Positions 11,177-21,361 are shown, counted from the stretch's first letter. The stretch is DNA of 64,000 nt from Adiantum capillus-veneris (GCA_014529385.2 CM043960.1:76779910-76843909); one strand, 5' to 3'. Program-made: numbers and translations. Notes: generated from the letters alone by a model not told the origin.

Positions 11177-12022
11177 GTATTACGTTGGAAATAGTGCATT
11201 ACAAGAATCAGCTAACCCATCAAAAGGCAACCACAAAAGCCACAGAGTATGCTATGGATGTAACTCTCTCCTTCATGCCAGCAAAGCACCGATTCCCATC
11301 ACGGCACTATGGAGTCAATATTGAGGAAACCCACCACATTTACCAGCCTCTAACCTTTGATCCAGGTGGTGAACTTCACCCACAACTATCCATGTACATT
11401 TCTCGCTGGATTCCTGTTGACCCAGGCAGCCAACATCTTCATCAACTCTTCTTCACTTGGGTCGATAAACAATGTCACCATGAGGTACCCTAGACATCGG
11501 ATTTCTAAGGTGGGGAAGCTCTTCATGTTTATTTCTTTCAAGCACATGGTCCACTACGTCTACTTGGAGGTCCCTTATGCTCCTGTAATGAAGATCGCAA
11601 CTCAGCCAAAACTGGTTTTCTCTCAGGGATATTCAATTTCAAGTAAATGGTGTCGCAATTCAAGCAACTCGGACGGTTAACTCAGACAAATGTGTATGGA
11701 GGTGTGTGCACGCACCTCTTGTAACAGATAACAACGTACCAGATTGATGGATGGGAAGGAGTGCAGAGCAGAAAGCCCGAGGCGAGCAGCTCCAGAAGGC
11801 AACTGGTTTTGTTGTAGTCGTGGCGTGGCTCGAGTTTGCAGAGCATGATCCTGCTTCAACCGGCCGAACGAGAAGAAGTTGGTACTTGTTTGCCGGACGT
11901 TGCGTTCGACAAACTCGATGCAATGGTAACGCACTTCCAATCTCAGCCGTTGATAGAGTTCGATCATATTTTTTTTACCAAATACGCGCTTTGAATTTAT
12001 AAGAGAGAAGCAAAATTACATC
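11177..12022. other. Unassigned DNA between C6 and element B
   Basis: About 850 bp that resembles none of the repeat families in this window. A plus-strand open stretch from the LTR junction to 11493 contains the phrase YISRWIPVDPG, and a second overlapping frame runs to 11680. The stretch could be a remnant of the pre-insertion locus or an exon fragment, but no family is recognised. The last 20 bases before the B LTR include a purine-rich AAGAGAGAAG. Confidence 0.5.
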
Positions 12023-13650
12023 TGATGTCATAAAATCTAATATCTAACTAACCCAAATGATTTTCTCATATTAAATTGATCACTTAATGTGGGAGAATAA
12101 ACGGGAACAAGTGTTAAGATATAGGTATGTGCTTTTAGATCTATCTCAACACGGGGCCAATGTAAAGGGGCCCAAAAGGGAGATGGTCTATCAAAGAGCA
12201 AGGCTAACCAATGGAGCATAAGACCTTAGGGTTAGCTTCATTGAAGACCTCCAATAAATGTGTGTAAAAGTCCTTTTGACCTTAAGTAAGCTAGGGCTGA
12301 GCTTGAGGTGGGAACCCGGCCCAAGCTCGAGGTGCTTGTCCTGCTTGAGGTGCTTGTCATGCTTGAGGTGTTTTTCATGCTTGAGGTGCTTGATTAAGAT
12401 GCTTGAGGTGCTTGATTGGCTCCATGCTTGAGGTGCTTGACTTGCTGCATGATTAAAGTACTTGAGGTGCCTTGAGAAGCTTGCCTGAGATGCTTGTGGG
12501 AACCCCCCCTAGTTCAAGTGCTTTGTCATGCTTGGTGAGTAAGGTGCTTGATCACCTAAAAGTCAAAAGCATTCCTACAAGAGGGGGGGCGAGCCCTTTT
12601 CCTAGGGCCTAGAGAGAGAACACCCACTCACACACACAAGTGAAGCCCATCTTGAAGAGGCAGCAAGGACACATGTCAGGCCCCTACCCATGTTACCTTC
12701 ATGTGTTGCTTGAAGCCTATTGGCTAGGCTTCAAAGGGGTCCAATGATAAATTACATGAATTATCTAATTGTTTTAGCATTTATCAAGTCCTCTCTCTCA
12801 AAGGGGAAAGGGGGACACTTGTCCCAAGGCTACCCATGTTGCTTGTAATGGCTCCTGCTTGTGATTGGCTAGGCCTGGAGGGGTCCAATGAGCTTCAGGC
12901 ATGAGCTACAAGGGGGGGTCGACCCAAGCAAGCTAGGGGGGTGCCTAGGGGGTATACTCACCCACACACACTCACAAGCACTCTCATTGTGTGATATGCA
13001 AAGTGGAAGAGCTCCCTCTCCAAGCAAGTAGAGGTTGAGAGCCTACACCAACACTGTTGGCTATGGAGTGCAAATCCAACCAAGAGCCATGCTTCAATGC
13101 TTAAGCTTGCCATCTCCTTCTTCTTCATTACTATGCTATTATGTATGCTAGCAACAAGAGTATGATAAGTGAGGAACTAATCCTTTCTCCTACGAAATGT
13201 TTCTTCTTCCTCTTCCCTACCCTCATTCCCTGCTAGCTCTCTCCACCTTCGAAGGTGTTTGAGGTCTTGGGACTGAGGCTTGGGATAGTTAAAGCTTTCT
13301 TCAAGTTTATGTTATGTTTGTGGTGCATGAAGCCTTCCATCTTCATGGCATCACCTAGGTCACAAGGAACACAAAGACTGTATTGTAACAAGTCTCTCTT
13401 TATGGGAGAAATCATAATACAAATGCCTATTGGAGGGGGGACCGGCTCCACATAAATCCGGTCCTCAATTGTTGTCATGTTCTCTAAACTCTCTCTCTTG
13501 CAAAAGTATTGTCTATGCCAAGTTAACTAATTGCTATGATTATGTTGCTATCTTCAATTATGTATACCCGCTATGCTCACAAAATCATTTCTTGAAAGTA
13601 CTCTCATTAAATTCCGCTATTCTCAAATTGAATAGGCAAATTCCATTACA
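12023..13650 (+). repeat. Element B 5' LTR (complete, 1628 bp)
   Basis: Starts TGATGTCATAAAATC and ends TTCCATTACA directly before the primer site. It is the only complete LTR of this family in the window and was used to place the LTR borders of A. It contains the CACCTCAAGC-type minisatellite at about 12305-12490. Confidence 0.93.
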
Positions 13651-13651
13651 T

Positions 13652-13663
13652 TGGTATCAGAGC
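13652..13663 (+). other. Element B primer-binding site (tRNA-iMet type)
   Basis: TGGTATCAGAGC, one base after the LTR end at 13650. Confidence 0.94.
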
Positions 13664-14065
13664 ATTTGGTTTCTCTTTTCTTGCTTAAGAAGAGAGGTCC
13701 TTAAGTAGCCTATAAATGGTTGATGTTGTTAATTATAATAGAGTAAGTGGAACTGGGATCTAATACCGGTTTTGTTAAGCCCACTATGTGGGGGATGGTG
13801 CACACCTCGGGAGCTTTGGACTTAATAATGGAGTCTTTTTAGACTTGCCTACGGCTTTACCATTATTGAGCCATAAGAAGTCCGAAAGGAGCTAGCCCTT
13901 GGCAACTCTGCTATGTTAGACCTACTCCTCTACTCTCTATAATTAACCACTTTGAGCCGTGGGTGTAGATACTTAAGAGCCGATTTTCAAAGGCTAAGAG
14001 GAGTGGCAACTAAGGTTTTGAATTGCCAAAGCATACACTAAGTACATACATAAAATTTTGTTAAC

Positions 14066-15267
14066 ATGGCTGACAATAATCAAGAGAGTAGAATGAACAT
14101 TGATAGCTTTGATTTTGCACATGAAGGTGCTAATGATGATGCTCCCATGTTTGTGAATTATCTTGTGACTAGGTTGCAACAAGCTATGGGCAACCCTACC
14201 TTGCAAGCCGAAGTTACTCAACAACTTCGTGCCTATGGAATTTCCCTTCCTCTCCAAGAGGAGAGAGAGCTTAGGAGGCCTCTTGAAGAGACCCCCAAAA
14301 GAAGACTCTCTCCCATTCGAGAGGAGGAATCCAAAGAGAAAGAAAGCAATGAAAGTCTAAGTTCTTCTGAAGATGTGGCTCCACGAAGAAGGCGGTCTAG
14401 ACGATCACCTACTCCTCCCAAGAGGAAAAGAGCAACCCATAGTCCTTCTCCTCATCACTCTCAAAGGCAAGAGAGGAAACAAAGGAAGAAAAGGGCTAGG
14501 AAGAGGTCACCCTCTTCTCCTTCTTCTTCACCTTCCTTCTCTTCCGATGAAAGTTATGGCTATTCTCCTAGAGAATACAAGAGGGGAGGGCATCACAAAT
14601 CATTTCCTGCATGGCGAAGGTCACAAAAGCTAAAGAAGTTCAAGGAGGGAGGAAAGAGTATCTCTTTTCTTACCTACGATGGCACCTTTGGTGCTACCGA
14701 CAAAGTGTTGGCCTTCATCCAGCAATTTGATGCGGCCTTTGGGGACGAGGGCTTCACAGAGTCCTCCAAGCTACGCCATGTAGCTATGCACTTCCAAAAA
14801 TCAGCTCGTCAATGGTGGGCTAGCCTTCGTGGCAATGGAGAAGCCCCAAAGACATGGAAAACTCTACGAGTTTCCATCATGAAGCAATTTCTTCCAAGCA
14901 ATACTAAAGATAAAGTTCTTACCGAATGGCGCGGCTTGAAGCTCCTCTCTCATGAGTCTATCAACAAGTATGTAGATAAGTTTTGGGATTTACATCTCAA
15001 AGCTACTGTCTTTCAAAAGATAGACTTTGCCGAGCAAAGACAACAATTCTGTGCGGGATTACCTGAAGAGATGGCCGAATATATCAACTCTCAAGGGCCC
15101 GGTACTATTACCGAAGTAATCCACCACACCATGGTTGCTTCACGCATCAATTTCCATCAAGGGGCTAGACGTAATGTCAAGCCCATGGAAAACAAAGATA
15201 AAAATGATGCAAAGGGGAAATCCAATGCTCAAAATAATTCCCAAGGCACTTCCAACAACAACAACAA
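14066..15267 (+). pseudogene. Element B gag, partial (fossil)
   Basis: About 400 codons of the same gag protein as element A, starting at the same Met after an identical leader. It includes the Arg/Ser-rich basic stretch at about 14390-14560 and the gag core with WWASLRGNG near 14815. The zinc knuckle and all of pol are absent because the element ends here. Confidence 0.92.
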
Positions 15268-15364
15268 TCATAAATTTGCATGATGATTTTACAACACAAA
15301 ATCATAAACATGCCTATTCCTGAAACCATTTACAACACAAAACCATAAACATGCCTATTCCATG
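15268..15364. repeat. Rearrangement junction with duplicated filler
   Basis: Positions 15268-15290 hold a family C scrap (ATGATGATTTT type). This is followed by a partial copy (15291-15320) and then a perfect copy (15326-15364) of the 39-bp sequence also found at 7541-7579. Short repeated patches copied from nearby sequence are typical of error-prone or template-switching break repair. That reading is inference. Confidence 0.75.
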
Positions 15365-15895
15365 TAAAGTGAGTGGAAAAAATCTTGTCTTCCTCAAAGA
15401 CTGTGCATGCAATGTAAATGAACAAAGAGACAGAGTGCTAACCCGTTCACCACACACACGCAAACAATGAGATCCAATCTCTCTCTTTTGATCTAGAGCA
15501 ATCAATTGTGGCAATTCACAACGGAAATGCCCATGCGTGGTGCTCATACTTTCATGTGCTCGTTCTACGAATGTGTCATGCCAAGGAAGAGACAGGGAAT
15601 GTGACTACCTTGAATGCATACTTTTCAGCTTTTCATGAACAATCCGCATACATTTGTGCTCATTCATGAGTGAAACGTTCTCAACGTACAATATGTCATG
15701 CCTAGTAAAAGGGATCACATAAAGACGCTGACAAAAATACAAGAACCGATCATGAATGAAACACTCGAACAATGCGTGCGTATGAATCATGCGAACATAT
15801 AATACTTTCTGTGAGGGTTCTTTGGACCTAGGCTCGAGAGCCAAGATCGCTTCTTCTTGAGGGGGTTCTGCGGACCTAGGCTCGAGAGCCAAGAT

Positions 15896-16615
15896 CTATC
15901 CTTCGTGATTGATCGAATCTGCAACGAGGCGAGCTTCGCTAGAAAAAGCATCAACTAACACATCATCCTTGTGAACAATCATGTCATCTTCATGCAACTC
16001 ATCATGCTTGTGAGAAATTACATCTTGATCATGCAAATCATCATGCTTGTGAGAAATCACATCTTGATCATGCAAATCATCATGCTTATCATTGTCATTC
16101 AAATCATCATGCTCATCATTATCATTCAAATGATCATGCAAATCATTGTCATTCAAATCATCATGCAAATCTTGTGTGTCATGCTTTGGAGAAGAAGAGA
16201 CTGAGAGAGTCTCCTTTCCCCAAATCTCTTGCATCTGTGCCTGAACTTGAGAAAAGAGTCGCCAGAACTCTTGCTCACGCTCTATGACTGCCTTTCTTTC
16301 TGCTTCTCTTTCTGCTTTGCTTTTTGCGTGTCTGCGATCCATTTCTGCTTTTCTTTCTTTGCATTCACGATCAAATTCCGCCGTTCTTTTTGCATTTCTT
16401 GCTTCGCGTTCTAACTTCCTTTCCATAAACATATGGTCCAACTCCTCCATAGGAGTTAGTGCAATCCTTGACGTAGATGGGGAAGGGGGAGGGTCGGAAA
16501 AACCTCCTGGTGGGAAACATTCTTCTTCGCCTCTCATGCTCATCACCTGTATGCGAAGTATCCATTCCGCTTCGGGTGCTGACCATGTACTATGATCTTT
16601 GGTTCTTAAGTTCAC
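15896..16615 (-). pseudogene. C2 family C ORF, N-terminal part (charged, His/Asp-rich repeats)
   Basis: This is the longest open stretch of the family C protein in C2. The usual family start (MDTS) lies about 15 residues inside the frame, so the extra N-terminal residues may be leader sequence. The order is a Pro/Ser patch, then a likely coiled coil rich in Glu, Arg, Lys and Ala, then a run of near-tandem units HDDLNDND and HDDLHDQDVISHK at about 15985-16170. Unit number differs between C2, C5 and C6, so the run is a coding minisatellite. No known domain is recognised. The remainder of the ORF region at 15365-15895 is broken. Confidence 0.8.
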
Positions 16616-17028
16616 GAGGAACTTGGGTTCTTGAGGGTCTTGAGGTTCTTGAGTTCTTGAGGGTCTTCAAGTTCTTGAGGGTTTTCTTTCGCTTGCAATC
16701 TGTGTTTGAGAAGGATCTTCTCTTCACCAAAGTTCTACTCTTTTCCGCGGGCGCACTCCTTGGTGGCCTTGCGCTCACACGAAGGTTGCTTTTTCCCACC
16801 TCATGTCGATTGGCCGGGCGCTAAGTGCACGGTCCGCTCTCAATGAGTGAAAAGAGACACAAGGGGAGGCTGGACAAGCCCTTCTTTCTTGGGATTCCTG
16901 TCACTCTTCAAAAACACGATTAGGAATCGATACGCCCAAGCGAACATGGGTTCGTGCGACCGCAACGCGCAAAAAAATTCTTGTGATTCTTGTGGTTCTT
17001 TCCTTGAGTGTTACAGAACACTGCCAAA

Positions 17029-17040
17029 GCTCTGATACCA
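17029..17040 (-). other. C2 primer-binding site (tRNA-iMet type)
   Basis: TGGTATCAGAGC on the minus strand, one base inside the LTR end at 17042. Confidence 0.92.
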
Positions 17041-17041
17041 A

Positions 17042-17943
17042 TGTAAGGTGCAGCGGAATGAATGTTGCGCTTTGCTCAAGATGAGTGCTCCGAAGTGTGC
17101 TCAAGGTTCCTTTTCGTTCTTATGGAAGGTAGAGCCTTCCGTTCTTAATGAGAGAATGCTATGATCACAAACAAAGTGAATGGACACTCTGCGTGCAAGT
17201 GTATGAGACTGAGAGATAGAGAGAGAAGAGAGATACGACACCAGAGACGACGTAAAACCCTCCTTCGAAGGCCCCACTCTCGTCGGCGAGAGTGGTCTAC
17301 TTATGATTGCACAAACTGGTACAAATTGAATGCATGGGACTATGCAAGTCTAGGCTATGTCGGCGATGACGACGGGGATGGCAAAACCGACCTAAGGGCT
17401 GAAATCTGCAATCTTTTATCTGCTGTCCAAAAACGCTATGGGCTGAAATCTGCTGTTGCCGAAAACGCTAAGGAAAACGCTGATTCTGCTGGTCTTTAAA
17501 GCTGAAAATCTGCATCTACTGTAGGGCTGAAACTGATGGTCTTTTATGACTGAAAATCACCTTCTGCAATGGTCCAAAGGCTGAAATCTGAGGCTGTTCT
17601 TGCTAGGACCAAAAATGCTAGGCATGGGGGATCTGCTGGCGATGACAAGGGCTGAAAACGCTGGTGTTTGCAGATTGCCAGCGGTGATACAAACACTGAA
17701 AATGCAAGGTATGGGATCTGATGGCGATGGCTACCTGACGCAAAAACGCCAATGTCTGGAGTCTGCTGATGAGGGCGATGACCTCCTGCTGAAAACGCTA
17801 GGTATGAAGTTGATGAGGGCGATGACCTCTTGCTGAAAACTCTAGGGATGGCTCTTGCTTGGAGGGGAAACCACCAAGGTTCTTGCTTGAGAAGTTGCCT
17901 GCTGAGCTTGGCTCCTGTTGCCTCTTCTACCAGAAAGTGCTAG
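17042..17943 (-). repeat. C2 5' LTR, inner part
   Basis: Family C LTR sequence broken at 17943 by insertion of element D. It resumes at 38702 after the repeated GCTAG. The two parts together give about 1236 bp, close to the C6 LTR. Confidence 0.92.
17939..17943 (+). repeat. Target-site duplication of element D, left copy
   Basis: GCTAG, repeated at 38697-38701. Family C LTR sequence reads continuously across the site when D and one copy are removed; compare the C1-side LTR near 7845. Confidence 0.93.
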
Positions 17944-19459
17944 TGTCACGGGACGTGGCAACTCTTAACTATGTCACGAGGACGTGGCAACTGCTAACTT
18001 TAGTTGTTGGTTTCTTTCCAATGGGTTTTGTTTTATTTTTGAGACCCTCTTCTTTGAAGTAGCAAACGGTCAGACATTGTATGGCCAATGTGAACGGTAG
18101 TTTCACCCGCAAATGGGTAGTGGTCGGCACTGGAATTTGTATGGTAAGAGGATGTCTAGGCTCAGAGCAAGATCATATAGGTCCCCCCGTCGCACTTAGC
18201 AAGTTGGTGGATACTAGGAAGTGAACTCAATAAAGGCCTAAAGTCAAGGTGTGACTACCAACAGAAAGTATCCGACAATTGTACCACATTGCACTTTTGG
18301 ATGCGGTCCTAATGAGGATAGATGGTTAGATGACCATAGGAAGCCCAACGGAATCATTTCCTAAAATTTAGGGAACTGCTATTTTGGGCCGTGAAATGTG
18401 TTCACGTCATTACCTCCGGTATGACTAGGGGAACATTTTACAACTCTGCCGCGAAGTCAACTGAGCGACCAGTCGGGAGATTTTTAAGCGGTAGACCCGA
18501 AACGGGAAAATGCTTGTAAATGCGCCAAGGGGCAAAATTTCATGAACTTGCCTCTTCCAGAAAAATGGGCGCTGAATTTTTAAGCTGGGAAGAGCCTCCT
18601 TTTGCATTTTGTCACAGGTCCATAGCTATGGAGTGTTTCCTTTCCCCCTTCCCCTACGAGCAGTATGTTATGCCCCACCAGTGGGCTTTTCATTTGACCA
18701 ATGTACAGTTATGTGGGTTCATGCGCGATTGCCGAGGCAAGAGCCTCTTGCATAGGTACTGGATTAGCTAGCGGCTAATCCCCCGCAGGTATAGGTGAAT
18801 TCGGAGAGGTTTCACGTCAGAAATCTCGTCCGATTCAAAGGGCAAGTAGCCCTACAGGTGCGGGAGCTCGAGGTCTTGCTACAGATGCGACCGCACGCGA
18901 AACGGAGCCCAAAACAGGGAATTACAGCCTGCTGTGTATTTTTGCAGGTTTAGGGTTTCGACCCTAAACGGACCCTAATACCCCCAGGAGGTTCGGGGAC
19001 GCGAGAGGACCGCTGTAGAGGTGAAGTGGCGCATTTTCGGGGCAGAAAACAGGGAATTCAGCGTGCTGCAGATTCTCGCCAGGTTTTGCAAAGTGTCCGT
19101 ATGCGTCGGGAAAGTCACCTATTGCGTGGGGATACTGACTGTGAAGCGTCCTAGTACAGTTATGTTGCCGAAATCGGGCCAGGACAGGTGTTTCTTAGCC
19201 TAGATTGTGCAGGGCAGCTTGTAGGAGATCACAAGTTTTATTCCCTTTGTTAAAGAATAAAGAAATACCGAAAGGGGCGCCAAATTTGGGGCCTACAGGT
19301 TGTCGGCGTCTGCTCTGAGCATTCTAGCTCCCGAGCCGTGTGTGTACTTAGGTGTTAATCCCCGTTCCAGGTTACCTTTGCAAAGTACTCTGTGTGTGTC
19401 TAAAGTAAAGATTTTCGGGTGAAAGTGAACGCCTACCGCTCCACCATGGGCCGGTTTCA
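17944..19459 (+). repeat. Element D 5' LTR
   Basis: Begins TGTCACGGGACGTGGC and ends GGCCGGTTTCA. The first 29 bases are repeated in tandem with small changes. It carries a perfect hairpin of telomere-like sequence at 18948-18969 and the conserved block shared with families E and F at 19261-19299, preceded by AATAAA. It is 1516 bp long, against 1580 bp for the 3' LTR, which keeps a segment deleted here and has a short tandem duplication. Confidence 0.9.
18948..18969 (+). other. Telomere-motif hairpin with UUCG loop in the D LTR
   Basis: Arms GTTTAGGGT and ACCCTAAAC form a perfect 9-bp stem around TTCG. The 3' LTR copy at 38159-38180 keeps the pairing through a G-U pair. In element E the related sequence keeps a 7-bp stem (41265-41286). 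Confidence 0.8.
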
Positions 19460-19480
19460 AGGTTCCGTTGCCGAGACATC
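19460..19480 (+). other. Element D primer-binding site, tRNA-Asp-like
   Basis: Directly after the LTR the sequence reads AGGTTCCGTTGCCGAGA. The core CCGTTGCCG matches the well-known plant tRNA-Asp primer site (TGGCGCCGTTGCCGGGGA), with changes near the first bases. Element E has TGGTTCCATCGACGGGA at the same place. The tRNA assignment is inferred from this partial match. Confidence 0.6.
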
Positions 19481-20707
19481 AATCACTTTTTCCTCAAAGA
19501 GTGAGCCTCAGTTGTTTTGGGTAAAGACACAGAGTGCAGGAACGCGGGATTACACTATGGCTGACAAAGGGAAGGGCATTATTAAAGAGGGTTCCTCTTC
19601 AAAGGACAGGCAGGAGATCCCTATGGTTTTTGAGATTGGCGAGAGCTCACGGCCACGTCAGTCTGTACCTCCTGTCAACGTGAATGTCCCTCCAGTAGTA
19701 CAGGGCTTTATGACTGGGCAACTTGAGGATGATGTTGATAGCGGGAAAAAGAGCAGTGCAATCGGGTGGCCTCTGTACTCGTGCACACTCCACAAACCAC
19801 GCCTCATGCAAACAAGCAAAGAACAAAACAAAGGGGGCACCACCCTAAATTAAGAGGTTTAGGGACCTCACACATAGTGCACATAGGCAAGTGAGACTTC
19901 TGGCATTATGATGGCATCAAAACATATGGCAAAACACATAGAAACGAAGCTTAGGGACCTTATGTAGCATATATATATACACAAGACATCAGCTTAACAA
20001 TACAACGGCATCTGATCATACATAACAAGGATATAGAGAAGCAAGCCAAGGATGGCATAATCCCTTGTCAAAAACAATCAACCCAGCAAGTAGGTATAAT
20101 CCTACTAGCAACACATCAATACCTTAGAGAATGATGGCGAGGATGGTGGCCATGGAGCATGAGAGAAGACTCTTTATTTAGGTTTTAGAGCTAGTAATGT
20201 AGCATACTAGAGGGAGAGAGAGAGAGGGAGAGAGAGTAGAGCTTCATCCATAGCTCCTCGTTGTGAGCAATGTCGTCATAGCTTCGCTGCTTGGTGAAGT
20301 GGGTGAAGTGTTGGTTTTGAGTGAGAGAAGGCCTCCTTATATAGGTTTCTGAGAGGGTTTAGGATTAGGGATAAACATGCTTAAATCCGCTGATTGGGGT
20401 TACTTTTTGCTTAGGGTGGTCAACAGATTGAGGTCACCTGTTATGTCACCATCAAGATATTCTCTAGAGTGATGTGAGAGGGGAGGGTAAATGCTGATTT
20501 TTCTGATTGTGACACATGGGGATAAGGCCTTGACCAGCATTTAAGAGCAGGTAAGGTGGCTGTTGAAACTGGAGGTTCTGCACATGTCAGGGGGGGGCCT
20601 GCGGGGGGGAGGTGGCAGCTGGGTCCTCCTGAATATCAAATTCTCAAAAGATCCTCAACCATGGCTTCTTTTGACATGTGTTCTTTGAAAAAATCAGCAT
20701 GTCTCTT

Positions 20708-20722
20708 TTCAACCCAAAAGTC
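20708..20722 (+). repeat. SINE target-site duplication, left copy
   Basis: TTCAACCCAAAAGTC, identical to 21108-21122 on the other side of the SINE. Confidence 0.93.
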
Positions 20723-21107
20723 GTTTTTTTTTTTTTTTCGACACACCAGAGGGCCCACAGGGGGAGGTGCTTATCCCTTCCAAATATTAGCCATGTTACA
20801 TGGTCGGGCAAGGGCCGCGTACCATCGGGCAAGAGCCACGCGTAGGCATCACCAAGGCCACCTAATTGATGCACCACATGCTGGGAACGACGGAGAGAAC
20901 TCGTAGCAACCAGCTAGGAACCTCCTCCTCGGGTGACCCACCCCAGGAGGAGGATGCACTCGAGTGTCCAAGGGCAAGAGCCCTAGTAACGTGAACACCA
21001 GGTGAGCACAAGGTGTCCCTCTAGAGTGTGACCCAACAGGGGATTTGAACCCACAACTCGTAGGTTGAGAGGCCAAAGCCTTACCGTTAGACCAACTCTT
21101 TGGGGAC
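20723..21107 (-). mobile_element. tRNA-derived SINE, about 385 bp, with a 15-bp target duplication
   Basis: Minus-strand SINE. The head at 21107 resembles a tRNA, with a box A-like TGGTCTAACGGTAAGG (21079-21094) and a perfect box B GGTTCAAATCC (21041-21051), the internal promoter for RNA polymerase III. A tRNA-unrelated body follows, and the element ends in a run of about 15 A (plus-strand T run at about 20724-20738). It is flanked by perfect direct repeats of TTCAACCCAAAAGTC at 20708-20722 and 21108-21122, the hallmark of LINE-mediated insertion. It looks whole. Confidence 0.93.
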
Positions 21108-21209
21108 TTCAACCCAAAAGTCTTTATCCTTGTTGACTCACCTTTACCATAAGATTTTCCCCTTTTCTCCTCCTGTAACTGCATTGTTGATGCCCAATCA
21201 CTGCTTCTA

Positions 21210-21361
21210 GTAACAGTGAACTGTTACCTACCAAATACTTATGGTGCAGTAAAAAATATTTACCATGGGTAAAAAAAGTTACTGTAGGTAAAAAGTGATT
21301 TGTATTTACCATGTAGGTGAAAAATATTTACTGTAGGTAAAAAATATTTACCGTCGGTAAA
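21210..21361. repeat. Cluster of six small palindromes
   Basis: One stem, GTAACAG-TGAA-CTGTTAC at 21210-21227, is followed by five spaced units of the TTTAC...GTAAA type at 21259-21273, 21278-21292, 21305-21322, 21327-21341 and 21347-21361. The centres differ (CATGG, TGTAG, CATGTAG, TGTAG, CGTCG) while the arms are kept. Each could form a short hairpin or a binding site. Confidence 0.8.

Larger units (their letters stand above)
12023..15267 (+). mobile_element. Element B: inverted near-identical copy of the A LTR and gag
   Basis: Plus-strand gypsy fragment consisting of a complete 5' LTR (12023-13650), a primer site at 13652-13663, a leader, and the N-terminal part of gag from 14066. Similarity to A stops at 15267, inside the Asn-rich part of gag, so pol and the 3' LTR are absent. 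Shared small frames in the LTR are identical in translation between A and B, and the gag parts differ by only a couple of residues. This is either a very young second copy or the arm of an inverted duplication. Confidence 0.92.

Noticed and set aside
19261-19299. GGCGCCA in the shared block read as a tRNA-Asp primer site
   Set aside because: The block lies inside the LTR, 120-160 bp before its end, in both LTRs of each element. The real primer sites are found next to the LTR ends.
21022-21107. A tRNA gene on the minus strand
   Set aside because: Boxes A and B are present, but the acceptor and anticodon stems do not pair well. The segment continues into a SINE body with poly-A and target duplications.
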